Counted from the stretch's first letter, positions 52,985-63,576 are shown. The stretch is DNA of 64,000 bases from Oscillospiraceae bacterium (GCA_017436955.1 JAFSCD010000011.1:1-64000); one strand, 5' to 3'. The notes: generated from the sequence alone by a model not told the origin. Numbers and translations are program-made.

Positions 52985-53160
52985 TTCTGCATTCCCCTGA
53001 TCTGCGCTCCATCCGTTTGGATGGCAGTCCTGCGCATATTCTGCGCAGTCCCAGCGTGCATCGTCTGGCGTCAATGCACCCTTCGGCGGTGTTTCCTTTC
53101 CTGCTCCGGCAATTGCCAAACCAAAGCAGTACTGATAAACCCCGCGACCTCAGCCATGGT
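52985..53160 (-). promoter_or_regulatory. Lysine riboswitch (L-box) controlling lysA
   Basis: On the minus strand the leader has the L-box landmarks in order: GAGGTCGCGGGGTTT near 53145, AGTACTGC, then GGAAACACCGCCGAAGGGTG around 53080 and CTGGGACTGC near 53045. Paired helices such as GACTGCCATCC/GGATGG-type are visible. The aptamer is followed by a terminator, so it acts by transcription attenuation. Confidence 0.88.
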
Positions 53161-53167
53161 TAAGAGC

Positions 53168-53196
53168 ATTCTAACGGAAAAGCGCGGAAAAGTCAA
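53168..53196 (-). promoter_or_regulatory. Sigma-A promoter of lysA
   Basis: On the minus strand TTGACT (53191-53196), 17-bp spacer, TAGAAT (53168-53173), just ahead of the L-box. Of the 402-bp gap 52928-53329, 53200-53329 shows only a TATAAT at 53291 for the next gene. Confidence 0.85.
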
Positions 53197-53329
53197 CCTT
53201 TTTCTGTATTCTACCGGCGGTAGAGTTGCTGTTCTCCCCTTTCGAGAGGCAAAAATGCCTTCGGTAGGGTGACTCCCGGGTCAGCGGCGGTATAATAAAA
53301 CTATCCTTTGGAACAAGGCAGGTAGCTTT

Positions 53330-54001
53330 ATGAAACGCACGAAACTATGCGATCGGAAATTGCCGGACTACACCCGTGGTGAAGAATGTATGAATATGGT
53401 GACCCACATCGTGGGCGGCGGTATTGCGGTACTGGCGCTACTGGGTTGCTGCTGGATCGCCGCTGTCCACAAGTCGCTGTGGGGTATTCTTTGCGCTGCT
53501 GTCTATGGCTTTTCTATGGTGGCGCTGTACGCGATGTCCAGCATTTATCACGGGCTGCGTCCGGGGCTTGGCAAAAAGGTGATGCAGGTATTGGATCATT
53601 GCACCATCTATTTTCTGATCGCCGGCACCTATACCCCCATCGCCCTGGTGGCTCTGCGCCCCACATATCCCCTGCTGGGCTGGAGCTTGGCGGCATTTCA
53701 ATGGGGCTTGACCGCTCTGGCGGTGGTGCTGACCGCCATTGATCTTAAGAAATATAATGTGTTTTCTATGATCTGCTACATCGGTATGGGCTGGGCGATC
53801 CTGCCCTTTATCCCACAGACCCGGGCGGTGCTTGGGGATACCGGCTTTGGCTTTTTACTTGCCGGCGGCATCGCCTATACCCTGGGTGCGATCCTCTACG
53901 GCATCGGCTCCAAAAAGCATTGGTTTCACAGCATTTTCCACATTTTTGTAGTGCTGGGAAGCACCCTGCAGCTGATCTGTATTCTGTTTTATGTACTGTA
54001 A
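53330..54001 (+). CDS. Hemolysin III / PAQR-family membrane protein
   Basis: 223 residues with seven membrane helices. Family motifs: MVTHIVGGGIAVLALLG, AMSSIYHGL with zinc-binding His, DHCTIYFLIAGTYTPIAL, and HWFHSIFHIFVVLGSTLQ with HxxxH. Function in bacteria uncertain; YqfA/TrhA family affects membrane energetics. Single gene. Confidence 0.92.
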   Translation: MKRTKLCDRKLPDYTRGEECMNMVTHIVGGGIAVLALLGCCWIAAVHKSLWGILCAAVYGFSMVALYAMSSIYHGLRPGLGKKVMQVLDHCTIYFLIAGTYTPIALVALRPTYPLLGWSLAAFQWGLTALAVVLTAIDLKKYNVFSMICYIGMGWAILPFIPQTRAVLGDTGFGFLLAGGIAYTLGAILYGIGSKKHWFHSIFHIFVVLGSTLQLICILFYVL

Positions 54002-54005
54002 ACGC

Positions 54006-54038
54006 AAAACGCACCTGCAGTAACTGCAGGTGCGTTTT
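54006..54038. terminator. Bidirectional terminator
   Basis: Hairpin AAAACGCACCTGCAGT/ACTGCAGGTGCGTTTT between the PAQR and ftsH genes. Confidence 0.88.
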
Positions 54039-54040
54039 AC

Positions 54041-55915
54041 TTATTCTTCCGTTTCTTCGTCGGTCTGGAACATGCTGACCAGCTCGGCTTCGCCGATCTC
54101 ACGGTCCTCCATACAGGCAACGAACTGGGAGCCGGACATAGATTCGTGCTCCAGCAGGAACGCGATGATCTTGTTGATCTTATCCTCGTCCTTCTTCAGC
54201 AGCTCGGCACAGCGGGCATACGCCTTGTCCATCAGCTGCTTCACCTGCTCGTCGATGGTGCCGGCGAACTGCTCGGAATAGCGCTTGGTCATCTGGTAAT
54301 CTCTGCCGATGAATACTTCGCCGTCGTCCAGATACGAAACCGTACCCAGCGCCTCGCACATACCGTAGTGAGCCACCATATCCCGCGCCAGCTTAGAAGC
54401 ACGGTCGATATCATTGGATGCGCCAACGGAAATATCGCCGATAAACAGCGCCTCCGCCACGCGACCGCCCAGCAGCGCCACGATCTCCTCGAACATCTGA
54501 TTACGGGTCAGGTTGGAAGCGTCATCCCTGGGCACGTGCCAGGTGGCGCCCAGGCTGTTGCCACGGGGTACGATGGTGATGTGCAGCACCGGATCCTGGG
54601 TGGGCAGATTGTACATCGCCACCGCGTGACCTGCCTCGTGCAGCGCCGTAACATGCAGATCACGGCGGTTGCGGACACGGCTTCGCTTTTCAGGGCCAGC
54701 CAGGATCTTCATCATGGCGTTGTTTAGGTCCTCCATGGTCAGCACCGGGCGGTTATCCCGGGCTGCCATAATGGCCGCTTCATTCAAAAGATTGCTTAAG
54801 TCAGCGCCGGTAAAGCCTACGGTGGAACGGGCGACGATCCGCAGATCCACACCGGCATCCAGCTTCTTGTTCCTGGCGTGGACTTTCAGGATCTCTTCCC
54901 TGCCCTTGACATCCGGCGCGCCAATATGGATCCGGCGGTCAAAACGACCGGGACGCAGCAGCGCAGGATCAAGAATATCCGGGCGGTTGGTAGCCGCAAG
55001 GACGATCACGCCGGAATTGTGGCTGAAGCCATCCATCTCCACCAGCAGCTGGTTAAGCGTCTGCTCCTTTTCATCGTGACCGCCGCCCAGACCGGAGCCA
55101 CGCTTGCGACCCACCGCGTCGATCTCATCAATAAAGATGATGGCCGGAGCGATCTTCTTGGCCTGCTCAAACAGGTCACGGACACGGCTTGCGCCTACGC
55201 CTACATACATTTCCACAAAGTCAGAGCCGGAAATGGAGAGGAACTGCACGCCTGCCTCACCGGCTACCGCTCTTGCCAGCAGGGTCTTGCCGGTACCGGG
55301 AGGTCCCACCAGCAGCAGACCGTGGGGGATTCTCGCGCCGATCTTGGTGAACTTTTCAGGATCTTTCAGGAAGTCTACGATCTCCTGCAGCTCCGCCTTT
55401 TCTTCATCCACGCCTGCCACGTCTTCAAAGGTGACTTTTTTACCGTCGGGCACGCCCATAACCGTCCGGGCTTTGCCGAAATTAGCCATGTGACCGCTGT
55501 TGTTTGCCCGGCTCATCAGCAGGACCCACAGCAACAGCAGCACCGCGCCTACGATCAGCAGCGGCAGGATCAGGTCATAGGGAGAAAAGCCCTCCTGCGG
55601 CAAAAAGTCATAGCTTTCCAGCACGCCATTCTTGGTCTGCTCCTGAATGGTGCTCCACATCTCCTGACGGAAGCTCTCGGGGTCAGCCAGCGGGCAGGAC
55701 AGCTTGTCCTTGCCGTTGTAGTTGTTGTGCAGCCGCAAGGTGATGGTCTGCTCCTCCACAACGAAGCTCTTGACCTGCTCTTTGTTGAAAAGCTCGACGA
55801 TCTGGGAATAGGTCAGGTCGTCCTGCCCCAGATTAAACAGCCCCAGCACCAGTGACAGCACCAGCGCCAGAACACCAACGTACAAAAGAACTGAGAATAA
55901 ACTGCGTTTTTTCAA
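54041..55915 (-). CDS. ftsH: ATP-dependent zinc metalloprotease FtsH
   Basis: 624 residues from a TTG with AAGGAGAA upstream. Two N-terminal membrane helices, Walker [17 protein letters not shown], Walker [23 protein letters not shown], and the zinc site HEAGH near 420. Membrane protein quality control. Last gene of the gdpP operon. Confidence 0.97.
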   Translation of the reverse strand: MKKRSLFSVLLYVGVLALVLSLVLGLFNLGQDDLTYSQIVELFNKEQVKSFVVEEQTITLRLHNNYNGKDKLSCPLADPESFRQEMWSTIQEQTKNGVLESYDFLPQEGFSPYDLILPLLIVGAVLLLLWVLLMSRANNSGHMANFGKARTVMGVPDGKKVTFEDVAGVDEEKAELQEIVDFLKDPEKFTKIGARIPHGLLLVGPPGTGKTLLARAVAGEAGVQFLSISGSDFVEMYVGVGASRVRDLFEQAKKIAPAIIFIDEIDAVGRKRGSGLGGGHDEKEQTLNQLLVEMDGFSHNSGVIVLAATNRPDILDPALLRPGRFDRRIHIGAPDVKGREEILKVHARNKKLDAGVDLRIVARSTVGFTGADLSNLLNEAAIMAARDNRPVLTMEDLNNAMMKILAGPEKRSRVRNRRDLHVTALHEAGHAVAMYNLPTQDPVLHITIVPRGNSLGATWHVPRDDASNLTRNQMFEEIVALLGGRVAEALFIGDISVGASNDIDRASKLARDMVAHYGMCEALGTVSYLDDGEVFIGRDYQMTKRYSEQFAGTIDEQVKQLMDKAYARCAELLKKDEDKINKIIAFLLEHESMSGSQFVACMEDREIGEAELVSMFQTDEETEE

Positions 55916-55927
55916 AATGGATTCTCC

Positions 55928-56470
55928 TTATTCCGCATATACTTCCGGCTTCAAAATGCCGATATACGGCAGATTCCGGTAAGCTTCATTATAATCCAGA
56001 CCGTAGCCCACAACGAAAGCGTTGGGCACCTCAAAGCCCACCCAATCGGGCTTCAGGGTGATCTCCGGGTTACGGCGGGAGGGTTTATCCAGCAATGTGC
56101 AGATCTTGATGGATGCCGGATTTTTCTGAATCAAGTGGTTGTAAAGGAAATTCAGGGAATTGCCGGTGTCGAAAATATCCTCCAGGATCAGCACGTGGCG
56201 TCCTTCAATATTTTCCGACATTTTGCCGCCGAAAACGGCTTTGCCGGTGGATTGCGTTCCCTGATAGGAGGATACCCGCATAAAGTCCATTTGACACGGT
56301 ACTTTGATCTGCCGGATCATATCGGCGTAAAAAATCACGACACCCTTCAATACGCCCACTACGATTGGGTTCTTGCCGGCATACTCTGCCGTCAGGATCT
56401 CACCCAGCTCCCTGATCCGGGTCTGCAGCTGCTCCTGCGACAGCAAAACTTCTGCGATGTCTCTCTCCAT
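55928..56470 (-). CDS. hpt: Hypoxanthine phosphoribosyltransferase
   Basis: 180 residues with PRPP loop LILEDIFDTGNSLNFLY and the base site DWVGFEVPNAFVVGYGLD. Salvages hypoxanthine/guanine. The tilS-hpt-ftsH order is common in Firmicutes. AGGAGGATAT precedes ATG. Confidence 0.95.
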   Translation of the reverse strand: MERDIAEVLLSQEQLQTRIRELGEILTAEYAGKNPIVVGVLKGVVIFYADMIRQIKVPCQMDFMRVSSYQGTQSTGKAVFGGKMSENIEGRHVLILEDIFDTGNSLNFLYNHLIQKNPASIKICTLLDKPSRRNPEITLKPDWVGFEVPNAFVVGYGLDYNEAYRNLPYIGILKPEVYAE

Positions 56471-56492
56471 TTTTATATCCTCCTATGCTTCT

Positions 56493-57752
56493 TTATCCCA
56501 GTTGCTCCAAACGGATCTGGATAGCAGGCAACGCGGTTGCCATCCGGGTTTGATCGGCCCCGATGCCGTACACGCCCAACAAACCGGCTTCATCCGCGAT
56601 CACGGGGATCTGTGACCGCCGCTGTGCCGGGATCTTACGGTCAATAAACAGCTTTTTCAGGGTTTTGGTGCCGCCGTGCAGGCGGATCGCGTCGCCGCTT
56701 TTCCGGCAGCGGATGCACATTTCACCCTGCGCCGTAACGGTGAAGGTATCCCCGGTATTCACGATCTCCCGGGCCGGCGATACCGTAACGCGCCAGCCGG
56801 GAAGCTCCAGCGTACCGCTTTGCGGCAGACGAAAGGTATCCAAAGGCGCCGCATCCGCGCGCACCTGAAGCCGGTCATAATTCCTTGCGATCCGGACACC
56901 GCCGGGAAATTCCGCCACAGCCGAGGGCTTGGGGGAAAACACCAGGCTTTCCGCCAGCGCAATATGCTGGGCTTCCGGCTCTCGGACGCCATTTTCCTTC
57001 AAAAACCGCTCCAGCATCCGGCTGCGAACTGCCGGCGCAAGCTGCTTAAGCTGCGTTACATCGGGAAGCGTTTCATATTCCGCCTGTTGGGAAAGCACCT
57101 GCTCATCCAGGCGCAGCCGCTGCGCCATTGCGGACACATTTTCCGCCAGGCGGGGATTTTCCGCCTGCAGCAGCGGCATTACACGGTGGCGAAGGCGGTT
57201 GCGCAGAAAATCGTCACCGGCATTGGTGCTGTCCTCAATATGGGAAATGTGGTATTCCTGCAAAAACGCTTCCACCTGCTGCCGGGTAATGTTCAGCATA
57301 GGGCGGATCAGCACACCGCTTACCGGCGCAATACCGCCCAGGCCCTTCAAGCCCGTACCCCGCACCAGATGCATCAGTACGGTTTCGGCATTGTCGTCCG
57401 CAGTATGTGCCGTGGCGATCTTGCCGGGCAGCGTTTTCAGGAAGGCGTATCTTGCCTCCCGGGCAGCCGCTTCCAGACCTTTTTTGCCGGGCGTAACCCG
57501 GGCGCTGCCAATATGCAGCGGAATATCGAAACGCTCACAAAATTCCCGGACAAACTGCTCATCCGCATCCGACTCCGCGCCACGCAGCCGGTGATTGAAA
57601 TGGGCAGCCGAGAGCTGCAGCTGCAGCTCCTCCTTCAGCAGATACAGTCCCCACAGCAGCGCCATGGAGTCCGCTCCGCCGGAAACCGCGCAAACCACCC
57701 GGTCACCGGGCTTCGTCAGGCATTTGAGCTGCTCTTTCAGAGCATTAATCAT
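56493..57752 (-). CDS. tilS: tRNA(Ile)-lysidine synthetase TilS
   Basis: 419 residues: PP-loop AVSGGADSMALLWGL, ATAHTADDNAETVLMHLVRG and a C-terminal substrate domain with FIDRKIPAQRRSQIPVI. Converts C34 of tRNA-Ile to lysidine. ATG overlaps the dnaB end by 8 bases. Confidence 0.95.
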   Translation of the reverse strand: MINALKEQLKCLTKPGDRVVCAVSGGADSMALLWGLYLLKEELQLQLSAAHFNHRLRGAESDADEQFVREFCERFDIPLHIGSARVTPGKKGLEAAAREARYAFLKTLPGKIATAHTADDNAETVLMHLVRGTGLKGLGGIAPVSGVLIRPMLNITRQQVEAFLQEYHISHIEDSTNAGDDFLRNRLRHRVMPLLQAENPRLAENVSAMAQRLRLDEQVLSQQAEYETLPDVTQLKQLAPAVRSRMLERFLKENGVREPEAQHIALAESLVFSPKPSAVAEFPGGVRIARNYDRLQVRADAAPLDTFRLPQSGTLELPGWRVTVSPAREIVNTGDTFTVTAQGEMCIRCRKSGDAIRLHGGTKTLKKLFIDRKIPAQRRSQIPVIADEAGLLGVYGIGADQTRMATALPAIQIRLEQLG

Positions 57753-59082
57753 GCTTCCACTCCTTGTCGGAGAACAGCTGGTACTGACCCAGCCACTGGA
57801 GCTTGATGGTACCGGTCTCGCCCTGGCGGTTTTTCAGCACGATACATTCCACCACGCCGGGCTCCGGCGTATCCTTGTTGTAGTAATCATCACGGTACAG
57901 CGCCAGCACCGAGTCAGCATCCTGCTCGATAGAGCCGGATTCACGCAGGTCCGCCAGAATGGGGCGCTTGTCGGCACGGTTTTCCACCGCGCGGGACAGC
58001 TGACTCAGGCAGATCACGGGGACATTCAGCTCCTTCGCCATGACCTTCAGACCACGGGAGATCTCGCTGACCACCTGCACGCGGTTCTCCAGACCGCCCT
58101 TGCCGGCGTTGGGAATGGACATCAGCTGCAGATAGTCGATGATCACCAGACCCAGGCTGTCACCCAGGCGGCGGCACTTGGCCTTGATATCTGCCACCGT
58201 TGCCGCAGGATTGTCGTCAATGCGGATATCCGTCTGGCTCAAAGCAGAGGACGCCATACAGAACTTGGTCCACTCGTCATCGCTGAGCTTACCGGTGGAC
58301 AGCTTCTGCAGCTCCACAAAGCTCTCGCTGGCGATCAGGCGCTTGGCAAGCTGCTCACGGGACATTTCCAGGTTAAAGACCGCAACGGTCTTATTATACT
58401 TCTTGGCAACGTTCACCGCCAGATTCAGGGCAAACGCCGTCTTACCCATACTGGGACGGGCAGCGATCATGATCAGGTCGGACTTGTTCAGACCGTTCAG
58501 GCGTCTGTCCAGATCCACGAAGCCGGTGGACAGACCGGGGATCAGCGCATCGGAGCGGCTCAGCTCTGCCACCTGGTCAAAGAAGCGGCGCAGCACCGTG
58601 CCGATGTGCTCCAGGGTTTCTGTTCTTTCGCCCTTGCTCAGGTCATAGATCTTTTTTTCCGCCATTTCCAGAATATCCTCGGAGGTTCCCTCCTGGGCAT
58701 AGGCGGCATCACTGATCTCGGCAGCAGCGCGTGCCAACGCACGCAGCATCGCCTTCTCCCGAACGATTCTGGCATAGCGCACCACATTGGCAGCGGTAGG
58801 CGTGATCTCCATCAGCTGCATAACGTAGTCCCGGGAATTATCCTGGTATACACCCAGCTCCCGCATCTTATCCAGCACCGTAACCGGGTCAATGGTCTGG
58901 GAGAAATTGAACATCGTATAAACGGCGTTATAGATCTGCCGGTTCTGCTCCAGATAAAAGTCCTCCGGCCGCAGAATTCCGATCACATCCGCAATGCAGC
59001 GGCTGTCAATCAAAATGGCGCCCAGCACCGCCTGCTCTGCTTCCAGAGACTGGGGCATCTGTTTGCCCAACAATTCGTCCAT
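57745..59082 (-). CDS. dnaB: Replicative DNA helicase DnaB
   Basis: 445 residues: N-terminal helicase-bound domain with PQSLEAEQAVLGAIL, Walker A ARPSMGKTAFALN near 206, VVIDYLQLMS (Walker B) and QLSRAVENRADKRPILADLR. GAGAGGAGAA precedes ATG. Confidence 0.97.
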   Translation of the reverse strand: MDELLGKQMPQSLEAEQAVLGAILIDSRCIADVIGILRPEDFYLEQNRQIYNAVYTMFNFSQTIDPVTVLDKMRELGVYQDNSRDYVMQLMEITPTAANVVRYARIVREKAMLRALARAAAEISDAAYAQEGTSEDILEMAEKKIYDLSKGERTETLEHIGTVLRRFFDQVAELSRSDALIPGLSTGFVDLDRRLNGLNKSDLIMIAARPSMGKTAFALNLAVNVAKKYNKTVAVFNLEMSREQLAKRLIASESFVELQKLSTGKLSDDEWTKFCMASSALSQTDIRIDDNPAATVADIKAKCRRLGDSLGLVIIDYLQLMSIPNAGKGGLENRVQVVSEISRGLKVMAKELNVPVICLSQLSRAVENRADKRPILADLRESGSIEQDADSVLALYRDDYYNKDTPEPGVVECIVLKNRQGETGTIKLQWLGQYQLFSDKEWKHD

Positions 59083-59114
59083 GTTCTTTCTCCTCTCTTA
59101 AAAATGGGAAAAAA

Positions 59115-59561
59115 TCAGATTTCCTCGATCTTCACCGTTAGGGGCGCATTGATCTCATAGCCCAGCTTGCAGGTGACGGTGTAGGTGCCGACGGACTTGA
59201 TGGTCTCGCCCAGCACGATCTTGCGCTTATCCAGCTTGATGCCGGCGCTCTTTGCCAGCGCATCGGCAATTTCCTGACTGGTAACAGAGCCAAACAGACG
59301 TCCTGCTCCGCCGCCCTTGGCCTTCACCACAACGGTCATCTCACGCAATCTCTTGGAGATTGCCAGCGCCTCTTCCTTTTCCCGGGCGATGCGCTCCTGG
59401 GTGGCCTTGTCATTCATCTTCTTGGTGTTCATTGCGTCTGCGGTTGCTTCCACAGCCAGCTTTCTGGGCAGCAGGAAATTCCGGGCATAGCCGTCGGAAG
59501 CCTCGATGAGCTGACCCTTCTTGCCCTGACCTTTGACGTCCTGCAGTAAAATCACTTTCAT
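59115..59561 (-). CDS. rplI: 50S ribosomal protein L9
   Basis: 148 residues: [20 protein letters not shown] at the rRNA-binding N-terminus, [15 protein letters not shown], and the long helix leading to a C-terminal domain with [22 protein letters not shown] precedes ATG. Confidence 0.97.
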   Translation of the reverse strand: MKVILLQDVKGQGKKGQLIEASDGYARNFLLPRKLAVEATADAMNTKKMNDKATQERIAREKEEALAISKRLREMTVVVKAKGGGAGRLFGSVTSQEIADALAKSAGIKLDKRKIVLGETIKSVGTYTVTCKLGYEINAPLTVKIEEI

Positions 59562-59577
59562 AGCAAATTCTCCTCAA

Positions 59578-61554
59578 TTAGGTTTCGTAAAATTGGTTGA
59601 TGGATTCGATCAGCGCGTCCAGCGCATCCTTGACCGTAGTATTTCTGACCCGTGCGCCTGCGGTGGCTGTATTGCCGCCGCCGCCCAAGGGCTCCAGGAT
59701 CATCTGGACGTTGGCATCTCCGATGGAACGGGCAGAGATGTATACATCCTCCGCATCCGGGTACAGCACGAAGGATGCCGTGATGCCGGATATGTTCAGC
59801 AGCTCGTCCGCCGCCTGGGCAGCCAACGCCCGGGAGGTGGTGGTATTCAGCGCCGCCACCGCCAGCTCCTGCCGGTACAGGCGTGCCGCCTTGATGATCT
59901 GGTACTTGGCCATGGTGTCCTGGAAGTCGCTTTGCAGCAGCTTCTTGACCTCTACGGTATCGGCACCCCACTGCCGCAGCACCGCCGCAGCCTCAAAGGT
60001 ACGCTCGCCGGTACGGACGTTAAAGCTCTTGGTATCCAGGAAAATACCGGCCAGCAGGCTCTTGCTCTCAATGGGCAGCACGTCCTTCTTTTCCACTGCG
60101 TACTGCAGCAGCTCCGTAACCAGCTCGGAAGCCGAGGACGCATAGGGCTCGTGAAGGTTCAGCACCACCGGGTCGATATAATCCGCCGCTCTGCGGTGGT
60201 GATCCACCACACAGACTCTGGAAATAGTCTCCAGAAGCGGTCTGCACTCCACCTGATCCGGTCGGTTGGTATCCACAACGATCAGCACGCTGTGGTTGTC
60301 GCACTGCAGCAGCGCGTCCTGACCGGAAATAAATACCTGGGAATATTCCGGGATCTGCTGTATCTCCTCGATCAGATTCTGCGCCGCGTTGTTCTGGGTA
60401 TCGAGAACGATGTAGGCCTTCTTACCCTTCTTGCGGCACATACAGCTGATGCCCATAGCAGCACCGATGGCGTCCAGATCCGCGTTGCTGTGACCCATAA
60501 TGAACACCTGGCTGCTCTGCCCGATCAGCTCCATCATAGAATTGGAGGTAACACGGGACTTGACCTTGCTTCTGCGATCCGCTTCCATAGCACGACCGCC
60601 GTAGAAGCTGAAATTATAGCGATCCTTAATAACCGCCTGGTCACCGCCCCGGCTCAGTGACATTTCGATGGACAGTGCGGCGAAGTCATAGCTTTCTTCA
60701 AAATTCACGCCGTCCACGCCGATGCCGATGGAAATGGATGCGGCAAGACCGGTGGGATTTTCCACCTCATGGATCTCCTCCAGCAGGGAGAATTTCTCAT
60801 CCATCGCCCGCTTCAGATCCCGCTTTTCAAACACAAACAGAAAACGGTTGCGCTCCAGCTTGCGAAGCAGACCGTGGAAATCCTCCGTCCATTTGGAGAT
60901 CACGTCGTTGATCCGGGCGTTGAGGCTGGAGATCGCGCCTTCCGGCAGATTTTTGGTCAGCTCTTCATAGTTGTCCACCAAAATGATGGAAACCACGGGA
61001 CGGGAGCGGACATACTCATCCCGTACCTGATACAGCTCTGTCAGGTCGCTGAAATACAGCATGCCCATCATAGTGCTGTCCGGGTCATCGGCGCGCAGGG
61101 CGCTGCCGTATATCCGGTAGCGGCGACCGCTCAAGGTCACGTCATAGGAATATTCGCTCTTGCCGGAGACCAGCCAGTCCAGCGTCACATTGGGCACGAA
61201 GGAGGTCAGCCGCTGCTCCAGATAGCGATCCTGGTAGCCGGTGATGCTGCAAAACTGCTCATTTGCCCAGAGGATGCTCTCATCACCCAGGCGCACCAGC
61301 ACCATAGGAAACGGCGTATCCACGCCGCCTGCATTTTCCGGTAGGTTGAAGGCATCCTTCACCACATTCTGCAGCAGCTTATGGCGGCGGATGCGGCAGA
61401 CAATATAAAACGCGCCCAACGCCGCGGCGATGCCGGCTTCCGCGGCAGCCAGTGTGTAATTGCCGAAAATAACAGCGCCGATCACAAACAGCACCATAGC
61501 CGCAAAGTATACCCAAAGTCCGGGCCAAAATGCCTTTTCCAACTTCTTGTTCAC
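59578..61554 (-). CDS. gdpP: Cyclic-di-AMP phosphodiesterase GdpP
   Basis: 658 residues from a GTG with GGGAGG 9 bases upstream, matching GdpP length. Two N-terminal membrane helices, a PAS domain (about 75-170), a degenerate GGDEF domain, then DHH (FIMGHSNADLDAIGAAMGIS, VVDHHRRAADYI) and DHHA1 (LGGGGNTATAGARV). Degrades c-di-AMP. First gene of the operon with rplI, dnaB, tilS, hpt and ftsH. Confidence 0.94.
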   Translation of the reverse strand: MNKKLEKAFWPGLWVYFAAMVLFVIGAVIFGNYTLAAAEAGIAAALGAFYIVCRIRRHKLLQNVVKDAFNLPENAGGVDTPFPMVLVRLGDESILWANEQFCSITGYQDRYLEQRLTSFVPNVTLDWLVSGKSEYSYDVTLSGRRYRIYGSALRADDPDSTMMGMLYFSDLTELYQVRDEYVRSRPVVSIILVDNYEELTKNLPEGAISSLNARINDVISKWTEDFHGLLRKLERNRFLFVFEKRDLKRAMDEKFSLLEEIHEVENPTGLAASISIGIGVDGVNFEESYDFAALSIEMSLSRGGDQAVIKDRYNFSFYGGRAMEADRRSKVKSRVTSNSMMELIGQSSQVFIMGHSNADLDAIGAAMGISCMCRKKGKKAYIVLDTQNNAAQNLIEEIQQIPEYSQVFISGQDALLQCDNHSVLIVVDTNRPDQVECRPLLETISRVCVVDHHRRAADYIDPVVLNLHEPYASSASELVTELLQYAVEKKDVLPIESKSLLAGIFLDTKSFNVRTGERTFEAAAVLRQWGADTVEVKKLLQSDFQDTMAKYQIIKAARLYRQELAVAALNTTTSRALAAQAADELLNISGITASFVLYPDAEDVYISARSIGDANVQMILEPLGGGGNTATAGARVRNTTVKDALDALIESINQFYET

Positions 61555-61609
61555 GTTTCTCGCCTCCCAAATGGGTATCAAACCCCATACTACTCTTACT
61601 ATAACGGAT

Positions 61610-61638
61610 ATTATAGCAAATTTACGCACGGTACGCAA
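61610..61638 (-). promoter_or_regulatory. Sigma-A promoter of gdpP operon
   Basis: On the minus strand TTGCGT (61633-61638), 17-bp spacer, TATAAT (61610-61615). Confidence 0.85.
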
Positions 61639-61703
61639 CTGTTTTATCATTTTTTCCGGGATTTTCTCGGGAAATCTTCCGGCGGAATCCGACAGAAAAA
61701 TAA

Positions 61704-61735
61704 TGGTATACTTTCGGGTAAAAATGTGTTATACT
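61704..61735 (+). promoter_or_regulatory. Two extended -10 elements ahead of RNase J
   Basis: TGGTATACT (61704-61712) and TGTTATACT (61727-61735), each TGnTATACT. No good -35 box is seen for either. They lie in the 330-bp divergent gap, with about 150 bases of leader before the start. Confidence 0.5.
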
Positions 61736-61884
61736 ATGCCTACAGGCGCCGGGTATCGAGTCCCGGGCAAAACCGTTTTTTCATAATCACGCGGACATTT
61801 TCCTCCGAAATGGCGATACAGGGCCGGCTCGGTGGCGAGTGGCTGCTGGTCTTTTTGTTGTCAAAATTGAAAGGAGTATACAAT

Positions 61885-63540
61885 TTGTCTGAAAAACTGA
61901 AGATTATTCCCCTTGGCGGTCTGGATGAGATCGGCAAGAATATCACTGTCCTGGAATACGGCAAGGATATGATCATCGTGGATTGCGGCGTCGGCTTCCC
62001 GGAGGAGGATATGTACGGCGTGGATCTGGTGATCCCGGATTTTTCCTATCTGGTCGCCAACCAGAAGAAGCTGCGTGGTATGTTCGTTACCCACGGTCAC
62101 GAGGATCACATCGGCTCTATCCCCTACTGTATGCAGCAGATCAACTGCCCCATCCACGGCACCGCCATGACCAACGGTCTGATCCGGCTGAAGCTGGAGG
62201 AGCGGCATCTGCAGGACACCGTCAAGCTCATCACCCATAAGCCCGGCGACGTAGTCAAGGCCGGCTGCTTCACGGTGGAATTCATCCACGTCAATCACTC
62301 CATCGCGGACGCGGTGGCTTTCGCCATCCACACCCCGGTGGGTACTGTGGTTATGACCGGTGACTTTAAGATCGACCCCACCGCCCAGGGCGGTATGACC
62401 GATCTGGCACGACTGGGCGAGCTGGGCAATCAGGGCGTGCTGGCGCTGCTGTGCGACTCCACCAACGTGGATCGGGACGGCTATACCCCCAGCGAAAATA
62501 TCGTAGCCGAAAGCCTGGATCGCCAGTTCAAAAACTGCGATCAGCGCATTATCGTCACCACCTTTGCCTCCAATATGCACCGTATTCAGGCGGTGCTGGC
62601 TACCGCCCAGCGCTACGGGCGGAAGGTCGCCGTCACCGGCAGAAGTATGGAAAATATGCTGAAGGTCGCCCAGGAGCTGGGCTACCTGAAGGTCAAGCCC
62701 GGTACGCTGGTGGATCTGCCCGCCATCAAGAGCCTTCCCAACAACAAGGTGGTGATCGTCTCCACCGGCTCCCAGGGCGAAAATATGTCCGCGCTGTACC
62801 GGATGGCATTTTCCACCCATAAGCAGATAGATATCGTGGCCGGTGACCGCATCATCATCTCCGCCTCTGCCATCCCCGGTAACGAGAAGGCGGTTTCCAA
62901 GATCATCAACGAGCTGTACCGCAAGGGTGCGGACGTGGTTTACGAAAAGAGCGAGGGTCTGCACGTTTCCGGTCACGCCTGCCGGGAAGAGCTGAAGATC
63001 ATCCACGCGCTGACCAAGCCCAAATTCTTCATTCCCGTTCACGGTGAGCAGCGGCATCTGCAGCTGCACGGCCGGCTGGCGAAGATGATGGGTATGAATC
63101 CCCGGCATATTCTGATCGGCGAGATTGGCAGCGTGTTCGAGTTAAGCGCCCGCACCTGCAAGATCACCGGCACCGTACCTGCCGGCAAGGTATTCGTGGA
63201 CGGCACCGGCATCGGTGACGTGGGCAGCGTCGTTCTGCGTGACCGCAAGCATCTGGCGCAGGACGGTATGATCGTGGTTTGCGTCAACTTAAGCAGTCAG
63301 GACGGCAGCATCATCACCGGTCCCGACATCATCACCCGTGGCTTCGTGTACGTCAAAGAATCGGAGGAGCTGATGGAGGATCTGCGGATAGTGGCTCTGG
63401 AGGCCATCGAGCGGTGTAACCGCCGGCGCAGCCGGGATTGGGCAACCTACAAATCCGCCATCAAGAACGATCTGTCCGGCTTCCTGTACAAGCACACCAA
63501 GAAAAACCCCATGATCCTGCCCGTCATCGTGGAGATCTAA
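61885..63540 (+). CDS. rnj: Ribonuclease J
   Basis: 551 residues from a TTG with AAAGGAG upstream. Metallo-beta-lactamase/beta-CASP enzyme: LGGLDEIGKNITVLEYG, zinc motif VTHGHEDHIGSIPY, MTGDFKIDPTAQGGM, ASNMHRIQAVLATA and HVSGHACREELKII. Endo/5'-exoribonuclease of Firmicutes RNA turnover. The 184-base longer frame is not coding. Confidence 0.96.
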   Translation: MSEKLKIIPLGGLDEIGKNITVLEYGKDMIIVDCGVGFPEEDMYGVDLVIPDFSYLVANQKKLRGMFVTHGHEDHIGSIPYCMQQINCPIHGTAMTNGLIRLKLEERHLQDTVKLITHKPGDVVKAGCFTVEFIHVNHSIADAVAFAIHTPVGTVVMTGDFKIDPTAQGGMTDLARLGELGNQGVLALLCDSTNVDRDGYTPSENIVAESLDRQFKNCDQRIIVTTFASNMHRIQAVLATAQRYGRKVAVTGRSMENMLKVAQELGYLKVKPGTLVDLPAIKSLPNNKVVIVSTGSQGENMSALYRMAFSTHKQIDIVAGDRIIISASAIPGNEKAVSKIINELYRKGADVVYEKSEGLHVSGHACREELKIIHALTKPKFFIPVHGEQRHLQLHGRLAKMMGMNPRHILIGEIGSVFELSARTCKITGTVPAGKVFVDGTGIGDVGSVVLRDRKHLAQDGMIVVCVNLSSQDGSIITGPDIITRGFVYVKESEELMEDLRIVALEAIERCNRRRSRDWATYKSAIKNDLSGFLYKHTKKNPMILPVIVEI

Positions 63541-63576
63541 AAAGCAAAAGCCACCGGCTCAGTCAGTGGCATAATA

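Noticed and set aside
52928-53119. N-terminal extension of lysA
   Set aside because: The open frame reads through the lysine riboswitch and terminator; family length and the ATG at 52927 fit better.
61381-61884. N-terminal extension of RNase J
   Set aside because: Overlaps gdpP on the other strand and the promoters; the TTG with AAAGGAG gives the normal length.
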